This document shows positions 18,665-28,294 of a DNA stretch of 64,000 bases, one piece after another. Numbering within the stretch: position 1 is the first letter of the stretch; each line of letters begins with the position of its first letter. Location: the NCBI RefSeq assembly GCF_028748065.1, contig NZ_CP118166.1, positions 2,681,501 to 2,745,500 on the forward strand. Reading direction: 5' to 3'. The position numbers were made by a program, and so were the translations under genes. The DNA is from Hyphococcus flavus. Lineage in GTDB: Bacteria; Pseudomonadota; Alphaproteobacteria; Caulobacterales; Parvularculaceae. The notes beneath the pieces are model-generated. The model was not told where the DNA came from, searched no databases, and saw nothing but the letters and a program-made list of their open reading frames with translations.

Positions 18665-19675
18665 ATGAGAGTCTATACGGAAGATGATGCACGCCCGGAA
18701 CTGGTCAAGTCCGAACCGGTCGCCGTAATCGGTTACGGCAGTCAGGGCCGCGCCCATGCGCTGAACCTGAAAAACTCCGGCTGTGACGTGGTCGTCGGCG
18801 TGCGCGAGGGCGGGCCGGGCGCAATGCGTGCTGCTGAAGACGGTCTTGAAGTCGCTTCCGTCGCCAAGGCGTGCGAGGGCGCGAAACTGATCGCGATCCT
18901 GACGCCGGACATGACTCACGAAAAAATATTTAATGAGGAAGTCGCGCCGCATCTGAAAGCCGGTGACGCCTTGTTGTTCGCCCATGGCTTTACGGTGCTC
19001 TATGGCCGGGTGCAGCCACCAAAAGATGTTGACGTCATTATGGTTGCGCCAAAGGGGCCGGGTGACCTTGTTCGGCGTGAATATGAACGTGGTCGCGGCG
19101 TGCCGTGTCTTTTTGCTGTGCATCAGGACGCTACCGGCAACGCCAAAGACAGAGCGCTTGCCTATGCGAGCCTCATTGGCGGCGCTACCGCCGGGGCTAT
19201 CGAAACGACGTTCAAGGAAGAAACCGAAACGGATTTGTTCGGTGAACAGGCGGTTTTGTGCGGCGGCGCATCGGAACTGGTCGTCGCCGGTTTCGAAACG
19301 CTGGTTGAGGCCGGCTATCAGCCAGAAATCGCTTACTACGAATGCATGCATGAGCTGAAGCTCATCGTCGATCTCTTTTACGAGGGCGGCCTTGAAGGCA
19401 TGCACAAATTTATTTCCGAAACGGCGAAATATGGCGACTTCGTTTCCGGTCCGCGTGTAATCAATGCGGAAACCAAACAGCGCATGCGCGAAGTGCTGAC
19501 GGATATTCAGAACGGCAATTTCGCCCATGACTGGATCATGGAAAATCAGGCCGGCAAGGTTCGTTATAACCAGATGCTGGAAGCCGATCTTAATCATCCA
19601 ATCGAAAAAACGGGCAAGGAATTGCGCGCCCGAATGCCGTGGCTGAAGCACGGCGCCAATACGAAAGAGGAGTAA
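18665..19675 (+). CDS. ilvC: Ketol-acid reductoisomerase
   Basis: Class I KARI, 336 aa, converting acetolactate to 2,3-dihydroxy-isovalerate with NADPH and Mg2+. The ATG at 18665 follows GAAGGAAG with good spacing; longer frames would lie inside ilvD. The Rossmann part begins [20 protein letters not shown], then PDMTHEKIF and FAHGF. The knotted C-terminal domain is seen in the metal-ligand segments [26 protein letters not shown] and the [12 protein letters not shown] stretch. Usual length. Same operon as ilvD and ilvB. Confidence 0.96.
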   Translation: MRVYTEDDARPELVKSEPVAVIGYGSQGRAHALNLKNSGCDVVVGVREGGPGAMRAAEDGLEVASVAKACEGAKLIAILTPDMTHEKIFNEEVAPHLKAGDALLFAHGFTVLYGRVQPPKDVDVIMVAPKGPGDLVRREYERGRGVPCLFAVHQDATGNAKDRALAYASLIGGATAGAIETTFKEETETDLFGEQAVLCGGASELVVAGFETLVEAGYQPEIAYYECMHELKLIVDLFYEGGLEGMHKFISETAKYGDFVSGPRVINAETKQRMREVLTDIQNGNFAHDWIMENQAGKVRYNQMLEADLNHPIEKTGKELRARMPWLKHGANTKEE

Positions 19676-19684
19676 GGAGTTCTC

Positions 19685-21481
19685 ATGTCTTCTCTGGCGG
19701 CTAAACAAACTGCGAAACCGGCTCCGGCGCTCTCAAAGCCCGGCGCCGAACTTCTGCTCGATGCGCTGGAGGAGCAGGGCGTTGAGGTGATTTTCGGCTA
19801 TCCGGGCGGTGCCGTGTTGCCGATCTATGATGCGCTTCACGCGCGTGACTCGATCCGCCATGTGCTGATGCGTCATGAACAGGGCGCCCTGCATGCGGCG
19901 GAAGGATACGCGCGCTCAACCGGCAAGGTGGGGGTGGCATTGGTTACGTCGGGTCCCGGCGCCACCAATGCGGTGACAGGCCTTGCCGATGCCCTGCTGG
20001 ATTCAATTCCGCTGGTTTGCATCACCGGTCAGGTGGCAAGGCCCTTGATCGGCACGGATGCGTTTCAGGAATGCGACACCACAGGCATCACAAGGTCATG
20101 CACGAAACATAATTATCTGGTGCAATCAGCCCAGACATTATCGAACACCGTACATGAAGCATTTCATGTTGCGCGGCGCGGCCGTCCGGGACCGGTGCTG
20201 ATCGATATTCCAAAAGACACGCAATTTGAAACGGCGCTTTATACCAGCCGCGAGAATGCAAAAAATCGCAATTGCATCGTCCTGCCAGAGCTTGACCGCA
20301 ACAAGATCGACCAGACAGTCGATCTGATGCGTCATGCACGCCGCCCTGTCTTTTACACCGGCGGCGGCGTCATCAATGCAGGTCCCGAAGCCAGTGAAAC
20401 ATTGCGGAAGCTGGCGGCCGCCACGGGGTTTCCCGTGACATCGACCCTGATGGGGCTTGGCGCGTTTCCGGCGTCAAACCCGCAATGGCTCGGCATGCTT
20501 GGCATGCATGGAAGTTTCGAGGCGAATAACGCCATGCATGACTGCGACCTGATGATCGCCATAGGCGCGCGGTTTGACGACCGCGTCACTGGCCGTATCG
20601 ACGCCTTTTCACCGAACTCACGCAAGGTCCACATCGATGTGGACCCATCATCCATAAACAAGAATGTAAACGTGGATATCGGCATTGTAGGCGATGCCGG
20701 CGAAGTCATGGAGGCGTTGCTTGCTGAATGGAACGCGCGTGAGAAACAGGAAAATTATAAAACGGCGCGCACCAACGCGTGGCGAGAGCAGATTGATGCA
20801 TGGCGCAAGCGAAAGTCGTTTCATTACGAACCTTCCAAAGAAGCGATCAAACCGCAATACGCTATCGAGCGTCTGTATCAATTGACTCGCGGGAAGGACG
20901 TCTACGTGACGACCGAAGTCGGCCAGCATCAGATGTGGGCCGCCCAGCATTTTCACTTTGATGAACCGAACCGCTGGATGACGTCAGGCGGGCTTGGCAC
21001 AATGGGCTATGGCCTTCCCGCCGCGCTCGGCGTGCAGGCGGCGTATCCGGACGCTCTCGTCATTGATATTGCTGGCGATGCTTCGGTACAGATGACCATG
21101 CAGGAAATGTCGGCGGCGGTTCAGCATGGCCTGCCTATCAAAATTTTCATTCTGAATAACGCTTATCTCGGCATGGTGCGCCAGTGGCAGGAATTGTTAC
21201 ATGGCGGTCGGTATTCCCATTCATACTCTGACAGTCTTCCTGATTTCGTGAAACTTGCTGAAGCCTATGGCGGGCAGGGTATTCGGGCTGAAACCCCCGA
21301 TGAGCTCGACGACAAAATCAGGGAAATGATTGATACGCCAAAACCGGTGTTGTTCGATTGCGTGGTGACGCAAGAAGAAAACGTATTTCCAATGATCCCA
21401 TCGGGTGCGGCGCATAACGAAATGCTATTTGGCGACGTCAAGGGCGGCGAAGTGAGCGACGCCGGAAAGGTGCTGGTATGA
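19685..21481 (+). CDS. ilvB: Acetolactate synthase, large (catalytic) subunit
   Basis: Thiamine-diphosphate enzyme, 598 aa, making acetolactate and acetohydroxybutyrate. The catalytic glutamate is in MRHEQGALHAAEGYAR, with FGYPGGAVLP upstream; FAD/regulatory contacts in the middle domain (IGARFDDRVTG), and the ThDP motif DIAGDASVQMTMQEMSA near the C-terminus. Full length. An AAGGAG ribosome site spans the gap after ilvC. Its stop overlaps the start of the small subunit by four bases, the usual arrangement for matched synthesis of both subunits. The symbol ilvI would be equally acceptable. Confidence 0.96.
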   Translation: MSSLAAKQTAKPAPALSKPGAELLLDALEEQGVEVIFGYPGGAVLPIYDALHARDSIRHVLMRHEQGALHAAEGYARSTGKVGVALVTSGPGATNAVTGLADALLDSIPLVCITGQVARPLIGTDAFQECDTTGITRSCTKHNYLVQSAQTLSNTVHEAFHVARRGRPGPVLIDIPKDTQFETALYTSRENAKNRNCIVLPELDRNKIDQTVDLMRHARRPVFYTGGGVINAGPEASETLRKLAAATGFPVTSTLMGLGAFPASNPQWLGMLGMHGSFEANNAMHDCDLMIAIGARFDDRVTGRIDAFSPNSRKVHIDVDPSSINKNVNVDIGIVGDAGEVMEALLAEWNAREKQENYKTARTNAWREQIDAWRKRKSFHYEPSKEAIKPQYAIERLYQLTRGKDVYVTTEVGQHQMWAAQHFHFDEPNRWMTSGGLGTMGYGLPAALGVQAAYPDALVIDIAGDASVQMTMQEMSAAVQHGLPIKIFILNNAYLGMVRQWQELLHGGRYSHSYSDSLPDFVKLAEAYGGQGIRAETPDELDDKIREMIDTPKPVLFDCVVTQEENVFPMIPSGAAHNEMLFGDVKGGEVSDAGKVLV

Positions 21482-22044
21482 CTGCGTCTAATGTTACAAC
21501 GCCTGCGCCGTCGCAATCCGTTTATCCGGTCACGCCGGATCAGGGTGACGTGAGAGAAGCAGTGCTTGCTGTCATCGTTGATAATGAGCCGGGCGTTTTG
21601 TCTCGTGTTGTCGGACTGATTTCGGCGCGCGGATACAATATCGAAAGTCTGACGGTGGCGGAAACAGATGTCGAAAAGCATACCTCGCGCATCACAATTG
21701 TGACGCAAGGCACGCCCGCCAAAATCGAACAAATCAAGGCCCAACTTGGCCGTCTCGTGCCGGTGCGCCGCGTGATTGACGTAAGCGCAGAAAAGGACGC
21801 TCTCGAACGTGAGCTGGCGCTGATCAAAGTCGTCAGTGTTGGTGATCAACGATTGGAAGCCATGCGCGTCGCCGATATTTTTCGCGCTCGAGCTCTCGAT
21901 ACCACTCCGACATCCTTTGTGTTCGAAGTCACTGGCGCGCGAGAAAAAATCAACGCGTTTATCGATTTGATGCGGCCATTAGGTCTTTCCGAAATTTCCC
22001 GGACCGGCGTGTTGTCGATCCGTCGCGGCGTGACGGGTGATTAA
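21478..22044 (+). CDS. ilvN: Acetolactate synthase, small (regulatory) subunit
   Basis: 188 aa. An N-terminal ACT domain starts near residue 24 (EAVLAVIVDNEPGVLSRVVGLISARGYNIESL), which in this family binds valine for feedback inhibition, followed by the IlvH-type C-terminal domain (RELALIKV, then FVFEVTG and GLSEISRTGVLSIRRG). About 25 extra N-terminal residues precede the ACT domain compared with E. coli IlvH. Start overlaps the ilvB stop. A palindromic element follows 26 bases after its stop, and the leu genes come next. Confidence 0.95.
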   Translation: MTASNVTTPAPSQSVYPVTPDQGDVREAVLAVIVDNEPGVLSRVVGLISARGYNIESLTVAETDVEKHTSRITIVTQGTPAKIEQIKAQLGRLVPVRRVIDVSAEKDALERELALIKVVSVGDQRLEAMRVADIFRARALDTTPTSFVFEVTGAREKINAFIDLMRPLGLSEISRTGVLSIRRGVTGD

Positions 22045-22070
22045 TTGTGACGAATTACAGTTTTTACCCG

Positions 22071-22165
22071 CTCATCCCGGCGAAAGCCGGGATCCAGTTT
22101 AAAGAAAAAGCCGGGCTAGGCCCGTCGTTAATTGTTAGCTGGGCCCCGGCTTTTGCCGGGGTGAA
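22071..22165. repeat. Extragenic palindromic element, copy 3 (three-stem type)
   Basis: Left arm CATCCCGGCGAAAGCCGGGAT plus CCAG, a middle hairpin (GCCGGGCTAGGCCCGTC region), and right arm CTGGGCCCCGGC with GCCGGGGTGAA. The outer arms are inverted relatives of each other. Against copy 4 at 26985 the arms are swapped left for right, so the two copies lie in opposite orientation. It fills the ilvN-leuA gap. Confidence 0.82.
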
Positions 22166-22217
22166 CGGAAGAAAGTTTATTCCTGAAAACCTGCTCCTTA
22201 GCCCCGCGCGGCGTTAA
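22161..22217 (+). CDS. Possible leu leader peptide
   Basis: A GTG-started frame of 18 codons with three adjacent leucine codons (CTG CTC CTT at 22191-22199), ending SPARR and a stop. It begins on the last bases of the palindromic element, about 50 bases before leuA. The position and Leu run suggest attenuation of leuA, but the start codon is weak and the following hairpin has no U-run. Low confidence; it may be chance. Confidence 0.25.
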   Translation: MNGRKFIPENLLLSPARR

Positions 22218-22227
22218 TCGCCGCGCG
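22205..22227 (+). promoter_or_regulatory. Strong GC hairpin before leuA
   Basis: CGCGCGGCG, loop TTAAT, CGCCGCGCG: a perfect nine-pair stem whose loop holds the stop codon of the possible leader frame. It ends 40 bases before the leuA start. No T-run follows (TAACAAATG), so it is not a standard intrinsic terminator. It could be an RNA stability or attenuation stem. Confidence 0.6.
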
Positions 22228-22267
22228 TAACAAATGCGCTTTGGAACAGAGTTTAAGGAACAGAAAA

Positions 22268-23863
22268 ATGACTACCCAACACATAAAAACGGATGACGTG
22301 AAACCCGTCAGCGAAAACCACGTCAAGATTTTTGACACCACCTTGCGCGACGGCGAACAAGCGCCGGGCTTTTCCATGTCCACCGATGCGAAACTGATTG
22401 TCGCGAGGACCCTCAGTGACTTGAACGTCGACATCATTGAAGCCGGATTTGCTGCGGCTTCTCCGGGTGATGCGGCTGCAATCCGTACAATTGCAAGCGA
22501 AATCGAAGGGCCGACGATTGGTTCATTGGCGCGACTGAACAAGAACGATATCGATGCTGCGGCGCATGCTATCGAGCCAGCACAACAGAAACGTATTCAC
22601 ACATTCATCGGCACTAGCCCATTGCACCGCGACGCTAAGCTGAAGATGTCGAAGGAAGAAATCTTGAAAGTGATTTCGGAAATTGTCGCCTATGCATCGT
22701 CCGCATGTGATGACATTGAATTTTCGCCAGAAGATGCGATCCGCACGGAGCGGGAGTTTTTGCTTGAGGCTGTGGAGGCAGCGATCGAAGCCGGCGCCAC
22801 GACCATCAACATTCCTGATACGGTCGGTTATACAACGCCGGAAGAAATCACGGATCTCTTCCGATTCTTGAAAGAAAATGCCAAAGGCGCTGATCGGGCG
22901 ATATTCTCTGTTCATTGCCATGACGATCTCGGCATGGCGGTCGCGAACTCGCTGGCGGCGGTGCGCGGTGGCGCGCGTCAAATTGAATGCGCCATAAACG
23001 GCATCGGCGAGCGTGCCGGAAACTGTTCCATGGAAGAAGCGGTGATGGCGCTGGCGACACGCCGGGATTTCTTCAACGTCTCGACCCAGATTGATACGAC
23101 GAAGATTTTCGCAGCATCGACTACGCTTGCGCGCGTAACGCATAACCCGATCCCGCGCAACAAGGCGATTGTCGGTAAAAATGCATTCGCGCATGAAGCC
23201 GGCATTCATCAGCATGGCGTTCTGGCGAATAAGCGCACTTATGAAATCATGGATGCGGAAGCTGTCGGCATGCCGTCAAACTCTATTGTTCTGGGAAAAC
23301 ACTCCGGCAAGCATGCCGTTGCGGCGCGCGTCAAAGCGCTGGGCTTTAATGTTTCAAAACAGAAAATCGAGGATATTTTCCCGGCGTTCAAACGGCTGGC
23401 GGACACCTGCCGCGAAGTGACTGACGCTGATCTCGTGCGCATTGTTACCGGCAACGCCGAAACAGACGGGCGCATCGGTCCGTGGCGCATGCGCAAGACT
23501 GAGCTTCATGTAAACTTTGAGGACGAAACGCGCCCGCATGCGCGCATCACCATGGAACATGACAATGGTGAGCGCCAATCGGTAACCCACGAAGGAGAGG
23601 GGCCCATTGATGCGGCGTTCGCCGCTGTGTGCGCCATTGCTGACGTGCCGGGGCATATCCATACGCTGGATCTTAATCATGTCGCTGCCGAGGGTATTGT
23701 TCGCGCCGAAGCCGTTATTGAAGTTGAGGGAAAATTTTATTCCGGAAAATCCGAAGAGGTTGATATCGCCGACGCCGCGGTTGCCTCGTTTGTCGCTGCA
23801 GTCAATCAGGCGGCGGCGATCCGCGCGGGCGTTAGCGCAGAGCAGGAAAGGGCGGCGTCATGA
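22268..23863 (+). CDS. leuA: 2-isopropylmalate synthase
   Basis: First leucine enzyme: acetyl-CoA + 2-oxoisovalerate to 2-isopropylmalate. 531 aa. The ATG at 22268 follows AAGGAA (22255-22260). The DRE-TIM barrel is evident from [30 protein letters not shown] and metal-binding histidines in [31 protein letters not shown] follows. The C-terminal LeuA dimer/regulatory domain (allosteric leucine site) runs from about residue 400. Stop overlaps the leuC start (ATGA). Confidence 0.96.
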   Translation: MTTQHIKTDDVKPVSENHVKIFDTTLRDGEQAPGFSMSTDAKLIVARTLSDLNVDIIEAGFAAASPGDAAAIRTIASEIEGPTIGSLARLNKNDIDAAAHAIEPAQQKRIHTFIGTSPLHRDAKLKMSKEEILKVISEIVAYASSACDDIEFSPEDAIRTEREFLLEAVEAAIEAGATTINIPDTVGYTTPEEITDLFRFLKENAKGADRAIFSVHCHDDLGMAVANSLAAVRGGARQIECAINGIGERAGNCSMEEAVMALATRRDFFNVSTQIDTTKIFAASTTLARVTHNPIPRNKAIVGKNAFAHEAGIHQHGVLANKRTYEIMDAEAVGMPSNSIVLGKHSGKHAVAARVKALGFNVSKQKIEDIFPAFKRLADTCREVTDADLVRIVTGNAETDGRIGPWRMRKTELHVNFEDETRPHARITMEHDNGERQSVTHEGEGPIDAAFAAVCAIADVPGHIHTLDLNHVAAEGIVRAEAVIEVEGKFYSGKSEEVDIADAAVASFVAAVNQAAAIRAGVSAEQERAAS

Positions 23864-25293
23864 CCCGTAATAATTCCAGCCCGCAATCCTTATTCGACAA
23901 ACTATGGGAACAGCATGTCGCAGTGCCTGAAACGGCGGACGCGCCTGCGGTTCTCTACATCGACCTGCATCTGGTGCATGAAGTAACCTCGCCGCAAGCA
24001 TTTTCAGTGCTGGACGAGCAGGGACTGAAAGTGCGTCGTCCGGACCGGACGATTGCAACGCTTGATCACTCAACGCCGACTTTGCCGGCGAACGAAAATG
24101 GCGATCTTCCGTACGCCACGCCAGACGCGAAAGCGCAGGTGGAGACGCTGATCGCCAATTGTGAAAAGCATGGCATTCAACTCTTGAATTTGGGTGATCC
24201 ACGACGCGGGATCGTCCATGTCATTGGACCCGAGCTTGGTTTGACGCAGCCTGGCAAGACTATTGTCTGCGGAGACAGCCATACCTCCACCCATGGCGCT
24301 TTTGGCGCACTGGCGTTCGGTATCGGCACGACGGAAGTCGGGCATGTGCTGGCGACCCAAAGCGTTCTACAAAGAAAACCCAAATCCATGCGCGTTATTT
24401 TTGACGGCGCTTTACAAGAGGGTGTCAGCGCCAAGGATATGGCGCTCGCTATGATTGCTGAGATCGGCGCCGATGGCGGACAGGGGTACGCCATCGAGTT
24501 TGCTGGCGAGGCAGTGAAAGCGCTTTCCATGGAAGGCCGCATGACCCTATGCAATATGTCGATAGAGGCCGGCGCCCGTTTCGGCATGGTCGCTCCGGAT
24601 GAATTGACATTCGAGTGGGTGAAGGACCGTGAGTTCGCGCCAAAGGGCGATAGTTGGCATGAGGCGCTAATGCGCTGGCGTACGCTGCCGACCGAGGATG
24701 GCGCAGCGTTCGACAAACAGGTCAGGATTAACGCCGGCGCAATTCGCCCGATGATTACGTATGGCGTTTCACCAGACGCCGCTGCACCCGTTACCGCCCA
24801 TGCGCCAAAGCCGCGCACGAGCGCAGAGCAACACGCTGTCGACTACATGCAGTTCGAACCAGATCAGCCCTTTACAAAGGCTGAGGTCAATCGTGTTTTC
24901 ATTGGCAGTTGCACAAACTCACGGCTTTCGGACCTGCGTGACGCAGCGGCGATTATGCGCGGCCGCCGGGTGAAAGAAGGTGTTGTCACGCTTGTCGTCC
25001 CCGGATCGGAAGCGGTGAAACGCGCGGCGGAGGCGGAAGGCCTGCATGATGTCTTCCGTGCGGCCGGCGCCGAATGGCGCGAACCAGGCTGTTCCATGTG
25101 CATCGCCATGAACGGCGACGCTGGCGCGCCGGGCGAACTGGTCGTTTCAACATCCAATCGCAACTTTATCGGCCGTCAGGGCAAAGGCGTCCGAACCGTA
25201 CTCGCCAGTCCGGCGACAGCGGCGGCCTCAGCCATCGAGGGGCGCATCGCCGACCCGCGTCCATATGTCAACGAGATGAAGGAGAGTGCGTAA
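23860..25293 (+). CDS. leuC: 3-isopropylmalate dehydratase, large subunit
   Basis: Aconitase-family 4Fe-4S enzyme, 477 aa, that isomerises 2- to 3-isopropylmalate together with LeuD. Motifs: [10 protein letters not shown] at the N-terminus, [31 protein letters not shown], the cluster cysteines in [14 protein letters not shown] and [11 protein letters not shown], and [12 protein letters not shown]. Complete. Start overlaps leuA and its TAA shares a base with the leuD ATG, so translation is coupled. Confidence 0.96.
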   Translation: MTRNNSSPQSLFDKLWEQHVAVPETADAPAVLYIDLHLVHEVTSPQAFSVLDEQGLKVRRPDRTIATLDHSTPTLPANENGDLPYATPDAKAQVETLIANCEKHGIQLLNLGDPRRGIVHVIGPELGLTQPGKTIVCGDSHTSTHGAFGALAFGIGTTEVGHVLATQSVLQRKPKSMRVIFDGALQEGVSAKDMALAMIAEIGADGGQGYAIEFAGEAVKALSMEGRMTLCNMSIEAGARFGMVAPDELTFEWVKDREFAPKGDSWHEALMRWRTLPTEDGAAFDKQVRINAGAIRPMITYGVSPDAAAPVTAHAPKPRTSAEQHAVDYMQFEPDQPFTKAEVNRVFIGSCTNSRLSDLRDAAAIMRGRRVKEGVVTLVVPGSEAVKRAAEAEGLHDVFRAAGAEWREPGCSMCIAMNGDAGAPGELVVSTSNRNFIGRQGKGVRTVLASPATAAASAIEGRIADPRPYVNEMKESA

Positions 25294-25874
25294 TGTCATT
25301 CGAACCTTTTAACGCGCTAACTTCACGCACTGTCGTACTCCGGCAAGAAAATATCGATACGGATCAGATCATTCCCGCCCGCTTTTTAACGACGACTTCG
25401 AAAGAGGGGCTTGGCGAGTCCGTGTTTTTTGATTGGCGTTACGAAGACGATGGCAAGCCCAGAAATTCTTCCATCTTCAACGGCTACAACCCAGACACGC
25501 ATAAAATTCTGGTGGCGGGATCGAATTTCGGTTGCGGGTCTTCTCGCGAGCATGCGCCATGGGCGCTTTACGGGTTTGGGTTTAGAGCGGTCATCAGCTC
25601 TGACATTGCTGATATTTTCAAAAGCAACGCCCTTAAAAACGGCCTTCTGGCGATTGAGGTTGATCCGAAAACCCATGCCAGTCTGCTTAATAATCCGGGC
25701 GCTGAGATTGAGATTGATCTCGAACGGCAAGTGGTGGCGTTAAGCGTCTGGGAGAAAGCGCATTTTGATATCGAGCCTTTTGCCCGCCAGTGCCTGATGA
25801 ACGGTGTTGACCAGTTGGGGCACCTTCAAAACAAGCTTGCGGAAATCGAAGCCTATGAGGCGGCGTGCGCATGA
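25293..25874 (+). CDS. leuD: 3-isopropylmalate dehydratase, small subunit
   Basis: Swivel domain of isopropylmalate isomerase, 193 aa. Motifs: NIDTDQIIPARFL, AGSNFGCGSSREHAPWAL and KNGLLAIEV, with the SSREH loop that contacts substrate. The ATG at 25293 shares one base with the leuC stop behind a GGAG site inside leuC; a much longer upstream frame is an artefact inside leuC. Its own stop overlaps the leuB start. Confidence 0.96.
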   Translation: MSFEPFNALTSRTVVLRQENIDTDQIIPARFLTTTSKEGLGESVFFDWRYEDDGKPRNSSIFNGYNPDTHKILVAGSNFGCGSSREHAPWALYGFGFRAVISSDIADIFKSNALKNGLLAIEVDPKTHASLLNNPGAEIEIDLERQVVALSVWEKAHFDIEPFARQCLMNGVDQLGHLQNKLAEIEAYEAACA

Positions 25875-26914
25875 CAAGGAAAATTGCGTTTCTTCCCGGC
25901 GATGGCGTCGGGCCGGAGGTGAGCGCCGCCGCCCGGCGAGTGTTGGATGCTGTCGCGGAAACACATTCGCTGTCACTGAAGTATAATGAGTACCTGTTTG
26001 GCGGGGCCGCCATCGATACTGCTGGAGACCCGCTTCCGTCAGAAACGAAAACGGGCTGCCTCGAAGCGGATGCTGTCTTTCTTGGCGCGGTCGGCGGACC
26101 GAAATGGGATGGCGGGGCCTTGAGGCCGGAAAAAGGATTGCTGGATCTGAGAAAAGCGCTTGGCGTCTACGCCAATTTGCGACCAACATCGATCGCTGCC
26201 GGCATGGAGCATCTGTCGCCGTTAAAAATTGAACGCGCAAAAGATGTTGACTTTTTGATCGTCCGGGAGCTGACGGGAGGCATGTATTTCGGTGATCGTA
26301 CCGAAGGGAACGATACTGCTCGCGATGAATGCCTCTATACGCGGGAAGAAGTGAGCCGCGTTGCGCGCATCGCCTTCGAGGCGGCAAGAAAGCGCAAGGG
26401 CAAAGTCGCCTCAGTCGATAAAGCCAATGTGCTTGCCACAAGCCGATTGTGGCGAAACGCCGTTAACGATCTTCATCAGGCGGAGTTTCAAGACGTGGAG
26501 TTTTCCCACGTTCTGGTGGACGCCATGGCTATGAAACTGATCCAGGCACCGGCGGATTTTGACGTGATCCTGACTGAAAATCTCTTCGGCGATATTTTAA
26601 GCGACGAGGCGTCGGTGCTATCGGGCTCCATTGGCCTTGCGCCGTCCGCATCACTGGGCGATGGCGCGCGTGGACTTTTCGAACCGATCCATGGTTCAGC
26701 GCCGGACATCGCCGGACACGGGAAAGCCAATCCGGTCGGGGCGATTTTGAGCGCCGCCATGATGCTGCGTTACAGTTTGGATGCAGGCGAGGCGGCTGAC
26801 GCGATTGAAAACGCCGTTGCGGGCGCGCTGGAACAAGGCCGTGGAACGAGCGATATTGGCGGGGAAGATACGACAGCGAGTTTTACCGAAGCGATAATGG
26901 CGTTAATTGAATGA
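25871..26914 (+). CDS. leuB: 3-isopropylmalate dehydrogenase
   Basis: NAD+-dependent oxidative decarboxylation of 3-isopropylmalate, 347 aa. Start at the ATGA overlap with leuD. Motifs of the isocitrate/isopropylmalate dehydrogenase family: FLPGDGVGPEV, GAVGGPKWD, LRPTSIAAG (family: LRPA), VRELTGGMYFG, DKANVLATSRLWR, LTENLFGDILSDEASVLSGSIGLAPSASLG and EPIHGSAPDIAGHGKANPVGAILSAAMMLRYS. Last gene of the leu group; the fourth palindromic element lies about 70 bases after the stop. Confidence 0.96.
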   Translation: MTRKIAFLPGDGVGPEVSAAARRVLDAVAETHSLSLKYNEYLFGGAAIDTAGDPLPSETKTGCLEADAVFLGAVGGPKWDGGALRPEKGLLDLRKALGVYANLRPTSIAAGMEHLSPLKIERAKDVDFLIVRELTGGMYFGDRTEGNDTARDECLYTREEVSRVARIAFEAARKRKGKVASVDKANVLATSRLWRNAVNDLHQAEFQDVEFSHVLVDAMAMKLIQAPADFDVILTENLFGDILSDEASVLSGSIGLAPSASLGDGARGLFEPIHGSAPDIAGHGKANPVGAILSAAMMLRYSLDAGEAADAIENAVAGALEQGRGTSDIGGEDTTASFTEAIMALIE

Positions 26915-26984
26915 ACGGCGTTTATCTTTTCCCTGCGCAATGCCAGGTACACAATTCCAAATCGTGCACATGCTTTTCCATCCG

Positions 26985-27080
26985 CTCACCCCGACGCAAG
27001 TCGGGGCCCAGTAAATGAAAAATGTCGGGCGAAGCCCGTCTTCTGTGAATGACTGGATCCCGGCTTTCGCCGGGATGACC
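26985..27080. repeat. Extragenic palindromic element, copy 4 (three-stem type)
   Basis: Left arm CTCACCCCGACGCAAGTCGGG, middle hairpin with TCGGGCGAAGCCCG, right arm CTGGATCCCGGC with GCCGGGATGACC. The right arm, read in reverse complement, equals the left arm of copy 3 over about 25 bases. It separates leuB from the convergent cytosine deaminase gene and may serve as a bidirectional 3' end. Confidence 0.82.
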
Positions 27081-27130
27081 GAGAATTTTTGTTCTTTTAG
27101 AAATGCTATCTCAAGGGGGTGGAAGTTCAC

Positions 27131-27577
27131 TCACTCCATGATATCCTCGTTCCACAACTCCGGCTTTTCCTTGATGAAGCGCGCCATCAATTCCAGAGAG
27201 GCCGGGTGAGCAACGTCGATCACTTCAACGCCGCGCTCGCGCAGGAAAGTTTCATTGCCGCCAAAGTTCTTTGTATCGTTGATGACAACGCGCGGAATTT
27301 TGAACTGAACGATAGTGCCTGAACACATCATGCAGGGGGAAAGCGATGTATAAAGCGTCAGGCCGCGATAACTCTTTTGCCGTCCCGCCTTGCGAAGGCA
27401 ATCCATCTCGCCATGGGCGATGGGGTCGCCTGCCTGAACGCGCTTATTATGCCCAGCCGCGATCATCTCATGTCCTCTTGCGAGCACAGAACCGATGGGC
27501 AGTCCGCCCTCGTCGTAGCTTTTCTTCGCCTCAGCGAAAGCGCGTTCGATGAATTGATGATCAAAGTCATTGAGCAT
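27131..27577 (-). CDS. Cytosine deaminase, fungal Fcy1-like type
   Basis: Zinc nucleoside/base deaminase fold, 148 aa. Zinc site: His55 and catalytic Glu57 in AHGEMDCL, Cys82 and Cys85 in SPCMMCSG. As I recall yeast Fcy1, the match is unusually detailed: GGLPIG, the hydrophobic [12 protein letters not shown] block, and the C-terminal tail [15 protein letters not shown] against the yeast FIDERPQDWFEDIGE, which closes the active site there. This differs from bacterial CodA, an amidohydrolase. It reads divergently from upp, 81 bases apart, which fits cytosine to uracil to UMP salvage. A GAGGAA site precedes the start. A guanine or tRNA deaminase is less likely. Confidence 0.82.
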   Translation of the reverse strand: MLNDFDHQFIERAFAEAKKSYDEGGLPIGSVLARGHEMIAAGHNKRVQAGDPIAHGEMDCLRKAGRQKSYRGLTLYTSLSPCMMCSGTIVQFKIPRVVINDTKNFGGNETFLRERGVEVIDVAHPASLELMARFIKEKPELWNEDIME

Positions 27578-27658
27578 TGGGTGTTCCTCTCAATAGACAA
27601 GCCGTGCAAGATGACTGATAAAGCCGTGAACGCCCCGGCACAAGAAAAGGCGAAACTC

Positions 27659-28294
27659 ATGGCTGATACGCTGACTATCGTCGATCACCCGCTGATCCAG
27701 CACAAACTCACCATTCTACGGAACAAGGAAACGCCGACGGCGCATTTTCGTCAGGTCTTGCGGGAGGTTGCGTTCGTTCTTGGCTGCGAAGCGACCAAAG
27801 ATCTTGCGCTGGGAGAGGTTACAATTGAAACGCCCCTGGAAAAAGTCAACGCGCCGTACCTTGAAGGGAAGAAACTGTGTTTTGTGTCGATCTTGCGCGC
27901 CGGAAACGGGCTGATTGAAGGCTTGCTTGACCTTATCCCGTCTGCACGTGTCGGGCATGTGGGGCTTTACCGCGATCATGAAACGCTTGAAGCGATCGAA
28001 TATTATTTCAAGACGCCGGATAAGCTGAATGAACGTCTTGTGATCATGGTCGATCCGATGCTGGCGACAGGAAACACTGCGATTGCAGCAGCGAATAAGC
28101 TGAAGGACGCAGGCGCGCGTGACATAAAATTTCTCTGTTTGGTTGCTGCGCCGGAGGGGGTTGAAAAGTTCTCAAAAGCCCATCCGGATATCCCAATCAT
28201 AACAGCGGCGCTTGATCGCGAGCTGAACGAAATAGGATATATCCTCCCGGGGCTCGGCGATGCGGGCGACAGGATCTATGGAACAAAAGGTTAA
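27659..28294 (+). CDS. upp: Uracil phosphoribosyltransferase
   Basis: Uracil + PRPP to UMP, pyrimidine salvage, 211 aa, the family length. The N-terminal [29 protein letters not shown], the flexible [13 protein letters not shown] loop, the PRPP-binding [11 protein letters not shown] and the C-terminal uracil site [17 protein letters not shown] are all present. The ATG at 27659 gives the normal N-terminus; an in-frame ATG at 27611 would add 16 residues. It is divergent from the cytosine deaminase and its stop overlaps the convergent ccmE stop. Confidence 0.95.
   Translation: MADTLTIVDHPLIQHKLTILRNKETPTAHFRQVLREVAFVLGCEATKDLALGEVTIETPLEKVNAPYLEGKKLCFVSILRAGNGLIEGLLDLIPSARVGHVGLYRDHETLEAIEYYFKTPDKLNERLVIMVDPMLATGNTAIAAANKLKDAGARDIKFLCLVAAPEGVEKFSKAHPDIPIITAALDRELNEIGYILPGLGDAGDRIYGTKG

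Noticed and set aside
22045-22267. Insertion sequence remnant between ilvN and leuA
   Set aside because: The inverted arms belong to the dispersed palindromic element; no transposase fragment or target duplication seen.
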